64,000 nt of DNA from Myxococcales bacterium 68-20. Lineage in GTDB: Bacteria > Myxococcota_A > Polyangia > Polyangiales > Polyangiaceae. The DNA lies in NCBI GenBank assembly GCA_001899635.1, contig MKVQ01000041.1, positions 248,001-312,000 of the forward strand, read 5' to 3'. The notes below the pieces were generated by a model that made no database searches, was not told where the DNA came from, and saw only the letters and a list, made by a program, of their open reading frames with translations. Shown in pieces: positions 11,477 to 20,337 of the stretch (its first letter is position 1; every line of letters starts with the position of its first letter). The translations under genes were made by a program, and so were the position numbers.

Positions 11477-13681
11477 ATGAGCAGCAAGGCGAAGTCACTC
11501 GTGATGGGCGCCGTGCTCGATGCACTGACGCCTCCGGCTCCGCAGCCGAAGGGAGCGGCGGCGGCGGTAAGCAGGCCGGCTCGTCACGGGCACCCGGCGC
11601 GCCGACTCTTCGAGCCGTCCATCGTGCGGCGAGCGATCTTCGACTCGTTCGCCAAGCTCGACCCACGGCATCAGATCCGCAGCCCCGTGATGTTCGTCGT
11701 CGAGGTCGGGGCCGTCCTCACGACCCTGCTCTTCGTCGAGGCGCTCACCGGGAGAGGTGACGCCCCCGCGGGCTTCATCCTCGCGGTGTCGCTCACGCTC
11801 TGGTTCACGGTCCTGTTCGCGAGCTTCGCCGAAGCGATGGCCGAAAGCCGCGGGAAGGCGCAGGCAGACTCGCTCCGCCAGGCGCGGCGAGAGACGCTCG
11901 CGAAGCGCCTCCCGGAGGACGCCCGCACCCGGGACGCGCCGGTCGAGACGGTCTCGTCGTCACTCCTCCGGAAGGGCGACGTCGTCCTCATCGAGGCGGG
12001 CGACGACGTCCCGTGCGACGGCGACGTCATCGAGGGTGTCGCCTCGGTGAACGAGGCCGCGATCACGGGCGAGAGCGCGCCGGTCATCCGCGAGGCTGGT
12101 GGAGACCGCAGCGCGGTCGTCGCCGGGACGCGCGTCCTCTCGGACTGGCTCATCGTGCGGGCCGCCGTCGACCCGGGCCAGACGTTCCTCGACCGAATGA
12201 TCGCCATGGTCGAAGGCGCCAGGCGCCAGAAGACGCCGAACGAAATCGCGCTCGGGATCCTCCTCGCGGCCCTCACGATCGTCTTCCTTCTCGCGACGGC
12301 GACGCTCCTCCCCTTCTCGCTCTTCAGCGTGAGAGCCGCCGGGAGCGGACAGCCGGTCGCGATCACCGTCCTCGTGGCGCTGCTCGTGTGCCTGATCCCG
12401 ACGACGATCGGCGGTCTGCTGTCGGCGATCGGCATCGCCGGGATGGACCGCATGATCCAGGCGAACGTCATCGCCACCTCGGGCCGAGCCGTCGAAGCAG
12501 CCGGCGACGTAGACGTGCTGCTCCTCGACAAGACCGGCACGATCACGATGGGCAATCGCCAGGCAGCCGCGTTCCATCCGGCCCCCGGCGTCACCGAGGT
12601 GGAGCTCGCCGATGCCGCTCAGCTCTCGTCGCTCGCCGACGAGACACCGGAGGGGCGCAGCATCGTCGTCCTGGCGAAGGAGCGCTTCGCGATCCGCGAG
12701 CGGAGCGTCCGCGAGCTCGGCGCGACCTTCGTCCCCTTCACGGCCCAGACGCGCATGAGCGGTGTCAACGTCGACGGTCGTCATCTGCGCAAAGGCTCGG
12801 CGGACGCGATGGAGGCTTTCGTCCGAGCAAGGGGCGGCTCGTTCCCCGAGCTCGTGAGCTCGAAGGTGAGCGAGATCGCAAAGAAGGGCGGGACGCCGCT
12901 CGTGGTCGTCGAGGCGGCGGCGCCCACCGCGCCGGGGACGATCCGCGTCCTCGGGGTCATCGAGCTGAAGGACATCGTCAAGGGCGGCATCAAGGAGCGC
13001 TTCGCCGAGCTTCGGCGAATGGGAATCAAGACGGTGATGATCACCGGCGACAATGCGCTCACCGCCGCCGCGATCGCAGCCGAGGCCGGTGTCGACGACT
13101 ACCTCGCGGACGCGACGCCCGAGACGAAGCTGGCGCTCATTCGCGGGCAGCAGAGCGGCGGCCGACTCGTCGCGATGACCGGCGATGGGACCAACGACGC
13201 GCCCGCGCTCGCGCAGGCCGACGTGGCCGTGGCGATGAACTCCGGCACACAGGCCGCGAAGGAGGCCGGGAACATGGTCGACCTCGACTCGAACCCGACG
13301 AAGCTCATCGAGATCGTCGAGATCGGCAAGCAGATGCTCATCACTCGTGGCGCGCTCACCACCTTCAGCATCGCGAACGACGTCTCGAAGTACTTCGCGA
13401 TCATCCCGGCGGCGTTCGCCGCCACGTACCCTCGCCTCGACGAGCTGAACGTCATGCGCCTCGCCACCCCCGAGAGCGCGATCTTGAGCGCCGTCATCTT
13501 CAACGCCCTGATCATCATCATCCTCATCCCGCTCGCCCTTCGCGGGATCGCATACCGCCCCATCGGTGCGAGCGCGCTCCTCCGGCGGAACCTGCTCGTG
13601 TTCGCTGCGGGCGGCCTCGTGGCGCCGTTCATCGGGATCAAGCTGATCGATCTCCTCCTCTCGGCGCTCCACGCGACATGA
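11477..13681 (+). CDS. kdpB: KdpB, P-type ATPase catalytic subunit
   Basis: 734 residues. The phosphorylation motif [12 protein letters not shown] is present, with the actuator-domain TGES in [13 protein letters not shown], the hinge [15 protein letters not shown] and the P-domain [10 protein letters not shown]. It hydrolyses ATP to drive K+ through KdpA. The N-terminal 40 residues are a longer basic/Ala-rich extension than in E. coli. ATG 11477 is preceded by AGGCAGGCAGCTGAA. Confidence 0.96.
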   Translation: MSSKAKSLVMGAVLDALTPPAPQPKGAAAAVSRPARHGHPARRLFEPSIVRRAIFDSFAKLDPRHQIRSPVMFVVEVGAVLTTLLFVEALTGRGDAPAGFILAVSLTLWFTVLFASFAEAMAESRGKAQADSLRQARRETLAKRLPEDARTRDAPVETVSSSLLRKGDVVLIEAGDDVPCDGDVIEGVASVNEAAITGESAPVIREAGGDRSAVVAGTRVLSDWLIVRAAVDPGQTFLDRMIAMVEGARRQKTPNEIALGILLAALTIVFLLATATLLPFSLFSVRAAGSGQPVAITVLVALLVCLIPTTIGGLLSAIGIAGMDRMIQANVIATSGRAVEAAGDVDVLLLDKTGTITMGNRQAAAFHPAPGVTEVELADAAQLSSLADETPEGRSIVVLAKERFAIRERSVRELGATFVPFTAQTRMSGVNVDGRHLRKGSADAMEAFVRARGGSFPELVSSKVSEIAKKGGTPLVVVEAAAPTAPGTIRVLGVIELKDIVKGGIKERFAELRRMGIKTVMITGDNALTAAAIAAEAGVDDYLADATPETKLALIRGQQSGGRLVAMTGDGTNDAPALAQADVAVAMNSGTQAAKEAGNMVDLDSNPTKLIEIVEIGKQMLITRGALTTFSIANDVSKYFAIIPAAFAATYPRLDELNVMRLATPESAILSAVIFNALIIIILIPLALRGIAYRPIGASALLRRNLLVFAAGGLVAPFIGIKLIDLLLSALHAT

Positions 13682-13689
13682 GGTCCGCC

Positions 13690-14334
13690 ATGTCCTTCGA
13701 TTCAGCGCTCGAGCCCCAACCATCCCCAAAGGTCGTCGTCACGGTCGCGTCGCTCGCCGGGAAAGCCATCGGCATGCTCGCGGTGCTCACGCTGCTCACC
13801 GGCGTCCTCTACCCGCTGCTCGTCACGGCCGTCGCGGAGGCCGCCTTCCCCGGTCGAGCCCATGGCAGCCTCGTCGTCGAGGACGGCAAGGTCGTGGGCT
13901 CGCACCTCGTCGGCCAGCCGTTCTCCGAGCCGCGCTACTTCTGGGGACGGCCCTCCGCGACGGCGCCCGTGCCGTACAACGCGGGCGCATCGGCGGGCAG
14001 CAACCTCGGACCGACGAACGGAACGCTGACCGAAACCGCCCGCGCGCGCGCCTCTGCGCTTCACGCCGTCGACCCGACGAACACGCTGCCGGTCCCGGTC
14101 GACCTCGTCACTGCGTCCGGCAGCGGCCTCGACCCGCACATCACGCCTGCCGCGGCCGAATACCAGCTCCGACGGGTCGCACGTGCCCGCGGCTTGCCCG
14201 AAGACCGCGTGCGGGCGCTCGTGGCGGCCCATACCGAGGGACGCGACCTCGGGCTCCTCGGGGAGCCGCGCGTCAACGTCCTCCTCCTCAACCTCGCCCT
14301 CGACCGGGTCGAGCGTGGAGCCGGCGTTCCATGA
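13690..14334 (+). CDS. kdpC: KdpC, periplasmic subunit of the K+ ATPase
   Basis: About 214 residues. One N-terminal membrane helix ([20 protein letters not shown]) is followed by a periplasmic domain with family motifs: [38 protein letters not shown] and [13 protein letters not shown]. It bridges KdpA and KdpB and affects K+/ATP cooperativity. An alternative start at 13678 overlaps the kdpB stop (ATGA). I prefer 13690 because GAGG lies just upstream of it. Confidence 0.93.
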   Translation: MSFDSALEPQPSPKVVVTVASLAGKAIGMLAVLTLLTGVLYPLLVTAVAEAAFPGRAHGSLVVEDGKVVGSHLVGQPFSEPRYFWGRPSATAPVPYNAGASAGSNLGPTNGTLTETARARASALHAVDPTNTLPVPVDLVTASGSGLDPHITPAAAEYQLRRVARARGLPEDRVRALVAAHTEGRDLGLLGEPRVNVLLLNLALDRVERGAGVP

Positions 14335-14434
14335 ATGAGCCCTGCCGTGAAGCGCGATGCTCGAGCGCTGGGGCGCCACGCGGCGTGATGCCGACTTGAT
14401 GTTGCCTCGCTCGAGGACCCACGTTCTCGTCGCG

Positions 14435-14596
14435 ATGACCTTCCACGTCGTACGCAGACAACACCTCTGGTGTATCGACGATCCCCGGCACCAAGTCGGC
14501 GGTATCTTCGTCGACCTCGCGAGCGCGATCCGCTTCATCCGACGCCACGCAAGCTCGGCCCGGATCGTCGTGCGAACGCTGCCGATCGGGCCCTGA
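14435..14596 (+). CDS. Small hypothetical protein (53 aa)
   Basis: From ATG 14435 (in-frame ATG also at 14357). The sequence MTFHVVRRQHLWCIDDPRHQ followed by GGIFVDLASAIRFIRRHASSA resembles a short alpha/beta domain, with a strand, a turn and an 'A-ximately' Ala/Arg helix, and its composition looks protein-like. No family is identified. It lies about 100 bp after kdpC. Confidence 0.5.
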   Translation: MTFHVVRRQHLWCIDDPRHQVGGIFVDLASAIRFIRRHASSARIVVRTLPIGP

Positions 14597-14799
14597 GCTC
14601 GTGCTCGGTCCAAGGCGCGCCTCCAGAACACTCCTCCATCCGCTCCGCCGAACCGTGTCGTCGAGCTCGGGATGCAGGTCGAGATCCGACCCGTGCGATC
14701 GTTTCGGCCGGGGCACGCGTGGCGACCGAGCATGACGCACGGCGTCTTTCGAGTTTCCTTGCGGGAGCGACGACCTACGTTCTCGGCGAGGTGTCCGTC

Positions 14800-15075
14800 A
14801 TGGTCGACCATTCCGTCCCTCCACTCCCGCCCGCCCATCGCTCACGATGGAGGTATCTGCTCCCGATCGTGTGGTTCGGGCTGGGCGCGCGCCTCGTGGT
14901 CGCGTTCGTGCGCGGCGAATCCGTGCGTGAGGACTTCCTGTCGCTCGCCCTCGTCGCGTTCTTCATGACGACCGCCGTGCTCGGAAGCCGGATCTGGCTA
15001 TGGTTCCACGATCGCTGGGACCACTTCTTCCCAGGGCGACGCGCTCAGCTTCACTCCAGCCGTGCGGAGGGCTGA
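14800..15075 (+). CDS. Small membrane protein (91 aa)
   Basis: From ATG 14800 with GAGG about 9 bp upstream. Two hydrophobic stretches are seen (YLLPIVWFGLGARLVVAFV and FLSLALVAFFMTTAVLGSRIW), separated by a charged loop with a basic/His-rich C-terminus. No family is recognised. It is convergent with the HATPase gene, 12 bp apart. Confidence 0.6.
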   Translation: MVDHSVPPLPPAHRSRWRYLLPIVWFGLGARLVVAFVRGESVREDFLSLALVAFFMTTAVLGSRIWLWFHDRWDHFFPGRRAQLHSSRAEG

Positions 15076-15087
15076 GGTCCGCCGCGC

Positions 15088-15591
15088 TCAGCTCTGGATC
15101 GGGAGGGCGATCGTGAAGCTCGTACCGTGACTCTCGGGCTCGCGGCGAGTCTCGACCTCGATGCGCCCGCCGTGTGCGGCGACGATCTGCCGGACGAGTG
15201 AGAGCGCAAGCCCATCGGCGTGGACAGCCCCGCGCCGGCGCTCGAAGAGGAACGGCAGCTTGTCGTCGGGGATGCCTGGCCCGTCGTCCTGGACGGAGAT
15301 CGACACGCATTCGGAGCCGAGCTCGCGCGTCACGTGCACGAGGACCGAGCCGCCGACGTCACCGCTCGTCTCGCCGTGCGTGACGTAGCGGAGAGCGTTG
15401 CCGACGAGCGCCGTGACCGACCACGCGAGCTTCTCGCGATCGACGCGCAGCCGAGGGACGTCACCGAGCGTCGCGATGCGGAGATCGATCCGCGAACGCG
15501 CGGCCTGCTCTACCAGCGGCCGCAGGCTGGCGCGTAGCAGCTCTGCAACGTCGGTCTCTTCGAAGTGGATCGGAACGTTCTGCTCGGGCAT
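15088..15591 (-). CDS. Stand-alone HATPase domain protein
   Basis: 167 residues from ATG 15591. The GHKL ATPase boxes are present: N-box VTALVGNALRYVTHGE, D-box QDDGPGIPDDKLP, and G2-like DGLALSLVRQIVAAHGGRIEV. No H-box with a phospho-acceptor His is found in the 45 residues before them, and there is no sensor or membrane segment. It may be an ATPase module acting in trans, an anti-sigma-like kinase, or a remnant of a kinase. A dispersed hairpin element ends 21 bp upstream and provides GAGGT as the likely ribosome-binding site. Confidence 0.8.
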   Translation of the reverse strand: MPEQNVPIHFEETDVAELLRASLRPLVEQAARSRIDLRIATLGDVPRLRVDREKLAWSVTALVGNALRYVTHGETSGDVGGSVLVHVTRELGSECVSISVQDDGPGIPDDKLPFLFERRRGAVHADGLALSLVRQIVAAHGGRIEVETRREPESHGTSFTIALPIQS

Positions 15592-15611
15592 CGCTTGCGT
15601 TGGGTACCTCT

Positions 15612-15642
15612 GCGGGTGGTTGGGGCGCGAGCCCCAAGTTGT
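15612..15642 (-). repeat. Dispersed hairpin element, copy 3
   Basis: The perfect stem TTGGGGC-GCGA-GCCCCAA (15620-15637) is preceded by GCGGGTGG. On the minus strand it ends in CCACCCGCAGAGGT directly ahead of the HATPase gene, the same arrangement as copy 1. Confidence 0.8.
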
Positions 15643-15728
15643 GTGACACGCATCACGCGTGTCGAGTCGGCGCCTCGCCGCAGCTGTGTCGAGCGTGCGC
15701 GCCCGCCGCGACCTCCCGCGGCCTGCGC

Positions 15729-16556
15729 TCACGAACGCGCCCAGGCGCCCGGATCGTCGCGGCTCTCGGGCTGTCCTCCGCCGACGAGCACGAGCTCCGT
15801 GCCCTCGTGGTCGAGGAAGACCGGGTCGAGCGCAGTGAACCTCCGCTTGCCGAACCTGTCCTCGTCGAGCCACGCGGGCTCGGACACATCCACGTCCGGA
15901 CGCTCGCGGTCGCTCACGCGCCACCGCGACTCGGGATTGAAGACGGCCGCGATGTAGCTCGCGCGCGGCACGATGCGGAGCTGGCGCACGAGCGTGGCCG
16001 AGATCCCGCTGTTCTCGATGTCGAGCTCGTACATGAGGTGGGCGTGATCGCGATGCGAGGTGATCGCGTACGTGCCACGGGCGACCTCGATCACTCCAGC
16101 CTGGCTCCGTACGCCGCGCGTCCGCGTGGTGTAGCGCCGAGGTCCGAGATCGGAGACGACATGCGCAACCGAGCCGACGCGATCGACGTAAGCCCACGCT
16201 CGCTCGCGCACACGCGTATCAGGCAGGCGCTTCTTGCCCACCGAGACGCGACGAACGACGCCACGATTGCGCGGCTCGAGCGTGAAGGAGAAGCGCTGAA
16301 CGTCTTCGAGGCACGTGGGCACCTCGACCTCGACACGCGGGCGCACGAGGAAGCGGATCCGCCCGCTCTCGACCACGAGGAACGATGCCTCCTCGAGCTC
16401 TTGTCGTGTGCGCGTGGGCGTGGGCGTCGACGTGCGCGAGGTTTCGGGCGGCGGCTCGGGCGACGGCTCCTGCGAGGCAGACGCCTCCACGGACTCGCTG
16501 CGCTCGATCCCTTCACTCGGCCACGGGTCCTGCTCCAGCTCGGTTCGGACGTCCAT
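15729..16556 (-). CDS. Hypothetical protein (275 aa)
   Basis: From ATG 16556. The first 50 residues are a Ser/Glu/Pro/Thr-rich linker. A beta-rich globular part follows (FLVVESGRIRFLVRPRVEVEV onward) and ends near LVGGGQPESRDDPG. There is no signal peptide or membrane helix. I do not recognise the family. It shares strand and direction with the lipoprotein gene upstream (118 bp gap), so co-transcription is possible. Confidence 0.7.
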   Translation of the reverse strand: MDVRTELEQDPWPSEGIERSESVEASASQEPSPEPPPETSRTSTPTPTRTRQELEEASFLVVESGRIRFLVRPRVEVEVPTCLEDVQRFSFTLEPRNRGVVRRVSVGKKRLPDTRVRERAWAYVDRVGSVAHVVSDLGPRRYTTRTRGVRSQAGVIEVARGTYAITSHRDHAHLMYELDIENSGISATLVRQLRIVPRASYIAAVFNPESRWRVSDRERPDVDVSEPAWLDEDRFGKRRFTALDPVFLDHEGTELVLVGGGQPESRDDPGAWARS

Positions 16557-16673
16557 AGTGCCACCAATGTGCGGCCGCGGACTTGTGAAGCGAGCGGGAG
16601 CGGGATGAGAACCGTAGTTGAGGTCCCGGCGACGGATCAGCCCGACGACGGGTCAACCATGTTTCGAGACGGA

Positions 16674-17477
16674 TCAGCCGCCGTCGCCAGCGCCGGCGTC
16701 GCTCGCTCCGGCGTCGAAACCGCCATCGGCAGAAGCATTGCCCGCGTCGGCGTCGTCCACGCCGTCATCATCCCCACCGCCGGCGTCGGGCGCCGGCTCG
16801 TACGCGGGATTGTAGCCCGGCATGCGGCAGCCCTTCGGATCGCCGTCGTTGGCGTTCGCTTGCGCCATGCACGCGGTCATCATGCGCGCGACCATCGTCT
16901 TGGTCGGGAGGCGGCAGAGTCCGTCCCTGCCCGAAGCGCCGATCCACTTCCAGAGTCCCGAGCTCCACGCGTAGCTCGCGCTCGGATGACCGACCGAGTT
17001 GGTCGAAGCGTAGTCGTCGATCCAGCTCCAGAAGGAGCCGCTCCAGCGTCCGCCCTCGAGCTCGCGCATCGCGACGGCCTCGGCCGGAGGATCCGAGAAG
17101 ATGGCGTTGAAGCGGAAGACCGCCGCCCACTGGCACTTCTTGCCGGTGTCCGTCCCCTGGTCCCAGCTCTTGTTGTTGGGATAGCCAACGTTCGGGTTCT
17201 TGAACCAGTCGAGCCCGCGCGTCGAGAAGCCGTTGACCTGCGTGCCCACGGAGGCGTTCGGGACCGGGACGTCGATGTCGGCGACGTTGATCTCGTACTG
17301 ATTGACGTCCGCGGCCGCGAGCTGGAGAGCCTTGAGCGTGGGATCGCCATCGACCTGCGCCTGGCTGTAGGCGTCCTCGCCTTGCACGGCCTCGTCTTCA
17401 TCGGCGGTCTGCGAGCAACCGGCGATGATGGCGAACGTACCGAGAACGAGGGCCCAGGGAGCGATGCGAAGGTTCAC
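16674..17477 (-). CDS. Secreted lipoprotein
   Basis: 267 residues. A type II signal peptide (WALVLGTFAIIAGC) has its lipobox Cys at residue 21. The mature part has a Trp-rich globular core (FSTRGLDWFKNPNVGYPNN and GSFWSWIDDY) with Cys at CQW, LCRLP, ACMA and GCRMP. It ends in an Asp/Ala/Gly tail (DAGGGDDDG to GAGDGG), which is typical of myxobacterial surface proteins. The function is unknown. Confidence 0.8.
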   Translation of the reverse strand: MNLRIAPWALVLGTFAIIAGCSQTADEDEAVQGEDAYSQAQVDGDPTLKALQLAAADVNQYEINVADIDVPVPNASVGTQVNGFSTRGLDWFKNPNVGYPNNKSWDQGTDTGKKCQWAAVFRFNAIFSDPPAEAVAMRELEGGRWSGSFWSWIDDYASTNSVGHPSASYAWSSGLWKWIGASGRDGLCRLPTKTMVARMMTACMAQANANDGDPKGCRMPGYNPAYEPAPDAGGGDDDGVDDADAGNASADGGFDAGASDAGAGDGG

Positions 17478-17647
17478 GAAGCTCTAGCAGAGCACACAAC
17501 GTACCACACGATCCGGGCTCCCCCGTGACAACGATTTCCATCGGTTACAGGCGTCTGAACCCCCTTGGCTGGATCATCGAGGGCGGATCATGGATGGGAC
17601 ACGGCCCTCTGCGGGCAGTCGCGACTCGACGGGTCAGGGGCTCGGCA

Positions 17648-17680
17648 GCGGGTGGTTGGGGCGCCTCCGGCCCCACGTCG
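17648..17680 (-). repeat. Dispersed hairpin element, copy 4 (variant loop)
   Basis: GCGGGTGGTT precedes TGGGGCGCC-TCC-GGCCCCA. The flank is conserved, but the loop and inner stem differ from the other copies. Confidence 0.65.
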
Positions 17681-17727
17681 TCCGTGCCCTTCAACGCTCG
17701 TGACCGCGCGGCCGGGCGCGCCAACAC

Positions 17728-17743
17728 ATGCAATATTTTGCAT
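17728..17743. promoter_or_regulatory. Palindromic operator upstream of the LysR gene
   Basis: ATGCAA-TATT-TTGCAT is a perfect 6-bp inverted repeat in an AT-rich island 70 bp before the LysR start. The T-N11-A spacing expected of LysR sites can be drawn through it, so autoregulation is the simplest reading. Confidence 0.5.
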
Positions 17744-17813
17744 ATGTTTCACGAACCTGGCGGCCGGCAAGTTTGCTGCCCGTGCCACCGCCGACTAGGT
17801 AACCTTCTCGTTC

Positions 17814-18722
17814 ATGCGCGACGCCGAGAGCCTTCGCTTCGACGACGTCGTCACCTTCCTGACGGTCCATCACACGCGCTCGATCTCGGCCGCTGCGCGG
17901 CAGCTCCAGGTCACGCCGTCACAGGTCAGCAAGGCGGTGGCACGGCTCGAAGAGTACGTCGGGGTCCAGCTGCTCGCACGTGGCGCACGTGGCGTCGCGG
18001 TGAGCATGGCTGGCCTCCGCGTCATCCCGATGCTCGAGGAGATCGCGCGGGGCGTCCGCGATCTGAAGAGCCAGCAGCAGCCCGACGCGACCCCGATGGT
18101 GCGCGTCGCGGCCCCGTCGTCGATCCTCTCGTGCGTCGCCGGCGTCCTCGCCCGCAGCTCACGCGGCATGCGCTTCTCCTGTCTGGAGCTCGATCCGGTG
18201 CGCACCCGCGCGCTCGCCTTCGAGGACGTCTTCGACGTCGCGCTCCTCGCCGACGATCGGGCGCTCGGTGAGCTCTACACGCACGAGCCGGTGGGCGAAG
18301 CCGAGAGCTGCCTCTTCGCTCGGCCGTCGCTCGCGCAGCGGCTCGGGCCGCCGCCGGTCTCACCGGATACCCTCCGCGACGTGCCGTTCGTGATGCCGCT
18401 CCTCCTTCAGGACACGCGCCTTGCAGGCGGGCGAGATCTCTGCCCCTTGCCGTTCGAGCACCGCACGGCGGGCCACGCCGCTGCGACGTTCGGCGCTGCG
18501 CTCGAGCTGGCGACGAGCTCCGACCAGGTCGTCTTCGGACCGCGCGTCGCCGCGCGCGGTCAGCTCGCACGACGTGAGCTCATCGAGATCGAGGTCGAGG
18601 GATGGTCGGTCCACTGGACGATCTACCTCGCGTGTCACACGACCCGGGTGCAGGCGAGGACGGCGCGCTCGGTGAAGACGGTGCTCTCACGCTGGCTCGA
18701 AGAGTCGTCCACCGGATCGTGA
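17814..18722 (+). CDS. LysR-family transcriptional regulator
   Basis: 302 residues. The N-terminal winged helix-turn-helix (FLTVHHTRSISAAARQLQVT, then PSQVSKAVARLEEYVG) is diagnostic of LysR. The effector-binding part starts near residue 90 and is less conserved; the C-terminus has SVHWTIYLACHTTR. No divergent enzyme gene is adjacent, so its target is unknown. The only neighbour across its promoter is the lipoprotein gene at 16674-17477. Confidence 0.88.
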   Translation: MRDAESLRFDDVVTFLTVHHTRSISAAARQLQVTPSQVSKAVARLEEYVGVQLLARGARGVAVSMAGLRVIPMLEEIARGVRDLKSQQQPDATPMVRVAAPSSILSCVAGVLARSSRGMRFSCLELDPVRTRALAFEDVFDVALLADDRALGELYTHEPVGEAESCLFARPSLAQRLGPPPVSPDTLRDVPFVMPLLLQDTRLAGGRDLCPLPFEHRTAGHAAATFGAALELATSSDQVVFGPRVAARGQLARRELIEIEVEGWSVHWTIYLACHTTRVQARTARSVKTVLSRWLEESSTGS

Positions 18723-18839
18723 TCGCCGCGCGTCGATCGAGCGTGGACCTCCGTGGCTACGGCGCTTCGACGCGTGGCGTCGCCGCCAGGAAGAGCTCCG
18801 TCGAGTCGGCGCGGGCTGAAGGCCCCTCGGGACTCCACT

Positions 18840-18868
18840 GCGGGGTGGGGGCGCGAACCCCAACTTCA
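18840..18868 (+). repeat. Dispersed hairpin element, copy 5 (diverged)
   Basis: GCGGGGTGG is followed by GGGCGCGAACCCCAA. It matches the core order of the element with a few changes and lies between the LysR gene and the Cys-pair peptide. Confidence 0.5.
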
Positions 18869-18975
18869 GCCCAGCCGTAGCGGATTGGACGGTAGGAGGC
18901 CCGCCGGCGCGCTTTTCGACGTCCGGGGGTCACGAGGCTCCTCCTCGCTGCTAGTAGATGTTGGAGGTCGACAGA

Positions 18976-19176
18976 ATGAACGTCGAACGAGCAAGAGCGA
19001 TCTGGAAGAGAGCCCTGCCCTACGCCTTGGCCGCGTTCACCCTCGCGGTGGCGGGCACTGCGGCGGCTGAGTATGTGCGGACGGGCGATAGCTGCTGCAA
19101 GCCGGGCGCGGCATGCTGCTACCCCGGCTCGCCGTGCTGCGAACACGCGAACAAGGACCACGAACCGCAGCGCTGA
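18976..19176 (+). CDS. Exported cysteine-pair peptide (66 aa)
   Basis: Start ATG 18976 is set by GGAGG at 18962-18966. After a basic N-terminus and a hydrophobic signal (ALPYALAAFTLAVAGTAAAE), the mature part is only about 35 residues. It has three Cys pairs at a strict seven-residue period: CC-KPGAA-CC-YPGSP-CC. The tail is His/Lys/Glu-rich. The regular CC pairs suggest metal or thiol chemistry outside the cytoplasmic membrane (inference). A sigma factor gene follows 3 bp downstream, then a membrane protein with its own CC motifs. Confidence 0.75.
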   Translation: MNVERARAIWKRALPYALAAFTLAVAGTAAAEYVRTGDSCCKPGAACCYPGSPCCEHANKDHEPQR

Positions 19177-19179
19177 TTC

Positions 19180-19755
19180 GTGGGGCGTCCGGAAGCCGAG
19201 CTCGACGGCCTGATGGACCGTCTCGCCGACGGAGATCGATCCGCGTTCACGCCTCTCTTCGAGGCGCTGTACCCGCGTGCGGTCTCCGTCGCGCGACGTC
19301 GGCTCGACGACGCTCATGCGGAGGACGCCGCCCAGCGCACGATGACCGCCGTCTTCGCGCGGGCGGTCGAGTTCACACCCGGCCGGCCGGTGCTTCCATG
19401 GTTCTACGCCATCGCCGCGAACGAGACCCACGCCATCGCGCGCAAGGTCCGCGTCGCGGCGAGCCGCGAGGCGCCTGCAGCCTCGGCGTCGCTGGTACCG
19501 GCCGAAGGCGATCCGGAGAGCGCGCTGTCTCGAGCCGAGATCCGCGCGCTCGTGCGCGAGGCGGTCGCCGCGCTCGATCCGCTATCGGCGGCCGCGATCG
19601 AGTCTCATCTCGCGGACGACCCGGACGCGGGTCCGCGGTCCCCTGCCCTGCGCAAGCGGCTCTCGCGAGCCTACGCGCGACTTCGCTCCTCGCTCGGAGC
19701 GGGAACCATCGGCGCGGAGAAGAGCGCCGTCACCGGGACGAAAGGAGAGTCATGA
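19180..19755 (+). CDS. RNA polymerase sigma factor, ECF-like
   Basis: 191 residues from GTG 19180. The region 2-like segment runs from FTPLFEALYPRAVSVARRRL through DDAHAEDAAQRTMTAVFARA to LPWFYAIAANETHAIARK, a pattern typical of sigma-70 region 2. The region 4 part (LVREAVAALDPLSAAAIESH and KRLSRAYARLRSSLG) is shorter and more divergent. The next gene overlaps it (ATGA), as is usual for a sigma factor and its membrane anti-sigma partner. It probably controls this unit in response to an envelope signal. Confidence 0.8.
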   Translation: MGRPEAELDGLMDRLADGDRSAFTPLFEALYPRAVSVARRRLDDAHAEDAAQRTMTAVFARAVEFTPGRPVLPWFYAIAANETHAIARKVRVAASREAPAASASLVPAEGDPESALSRAEIRALVREAVAALDPLSAAAIESHLADDPDAGPRSPALRKRLSRAYARLRSSLGAGTIGAEKSAVTGTKGES

Positions 19756-20324
19756 CCGCATACGAGCTTTCGTCCCGAATCGCCCGGCGCGCCTATGAAG
19801 GCGCCCGCATCCGTCGCGGCCTCGTTCGCGCGTGTGGGCTCGGCGTGCTGCTCGGCCTCATCGCCGTCGTGGCGATCGGCGGCGGCGCGCTCGCGTGGCT
19901 GCCGGTGTTCGCTGCGGTGTGGACGTTCCTCGAATGGCGAGGCGGCGCGCTCCTCCGCGGCGGCCGGGTCGGCGCGCTCTTCGGTGCGCTCGTCGCGCTC
20001 GTACCGACGAGCCTCTTCATGGCGTGCTGCCGTCTCGGCTGCTCGATGGCCGGCGGCGTGTGCTGCAACACTTCGCGTGCGTGCGCGGGCATCGGCGCGC
20101 TCGTCGGCCTCGGATTGGCCGCGCTCCTCGCCCGCCTCCCGGCACAGGAGCGCTCGCGGGCGACACTGGGCGCGGCCCTCGGCGTCGTGGCCACCGCCGT
20201 CCCGCGATGCGCGGGCCTCATGGTCGGTGAGGGCCTCGGCCTCGTCCTCGGGCTCATCGTCGGCACCGCAGCCGCCGGCGTCGTGTGCACGGTGGTCGAT
20301 CGCATCCGCCAGCCGGCAATGTGA
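19752..20324 (+). CDS. Cys-rich membrane protein coupled to the sigma factor
   Basis: 190 residues from ATG 19752, overlapping the sigma stop; AAAGGAG lies just upstream. A short cytoplasmic N-terminus with several Arg residues precedes about five membrane helices. Between helices lies a cysteine cluster, ACCRLGCSMAGGVCC followed by NTSRACAG. By position it is a candidate anti-sigma factor or sensor, but no known anti-sigma domain is visible. It shares paired cysteines with the exported peptide two genes upstream. Confidence 0.7.
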   Translation: MTAYELSSRIARRAYEGARIRRGLVRACGLGVLLGLIAVVAIGGGALAWLPVFAAVWTFLEWRGGALLRGGRVGALFGALVALVPTSLFMACCRLGCSMAGGVCCNTSRACAGIGALVGLGLAALLARLPAQERSRATLGAALGVVATAVPRCAGLMVGEGLGLVLGLIVGTAAAGVVCTVVDRIRQPAM

Positions 20325-20337
20325 TCCGCGCAGGCGT

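Larger units (their letters stand above)
17478..17813. other. Intergenic region with element and operator
   Basis: Divergent region between the lipoprotein and the LysR gene. It holds a hairpin-element copy (17648-17680) and an AT-rich palindrome (17728-17743). Confidence 0.6.

Noticed and set aside
9663-13729. Minus-strand frames of nearly 600 codons each over kdpA and kdpB
   Set aside because: Antisense to well-supported kdp genes; the composition is that of shadow frames.
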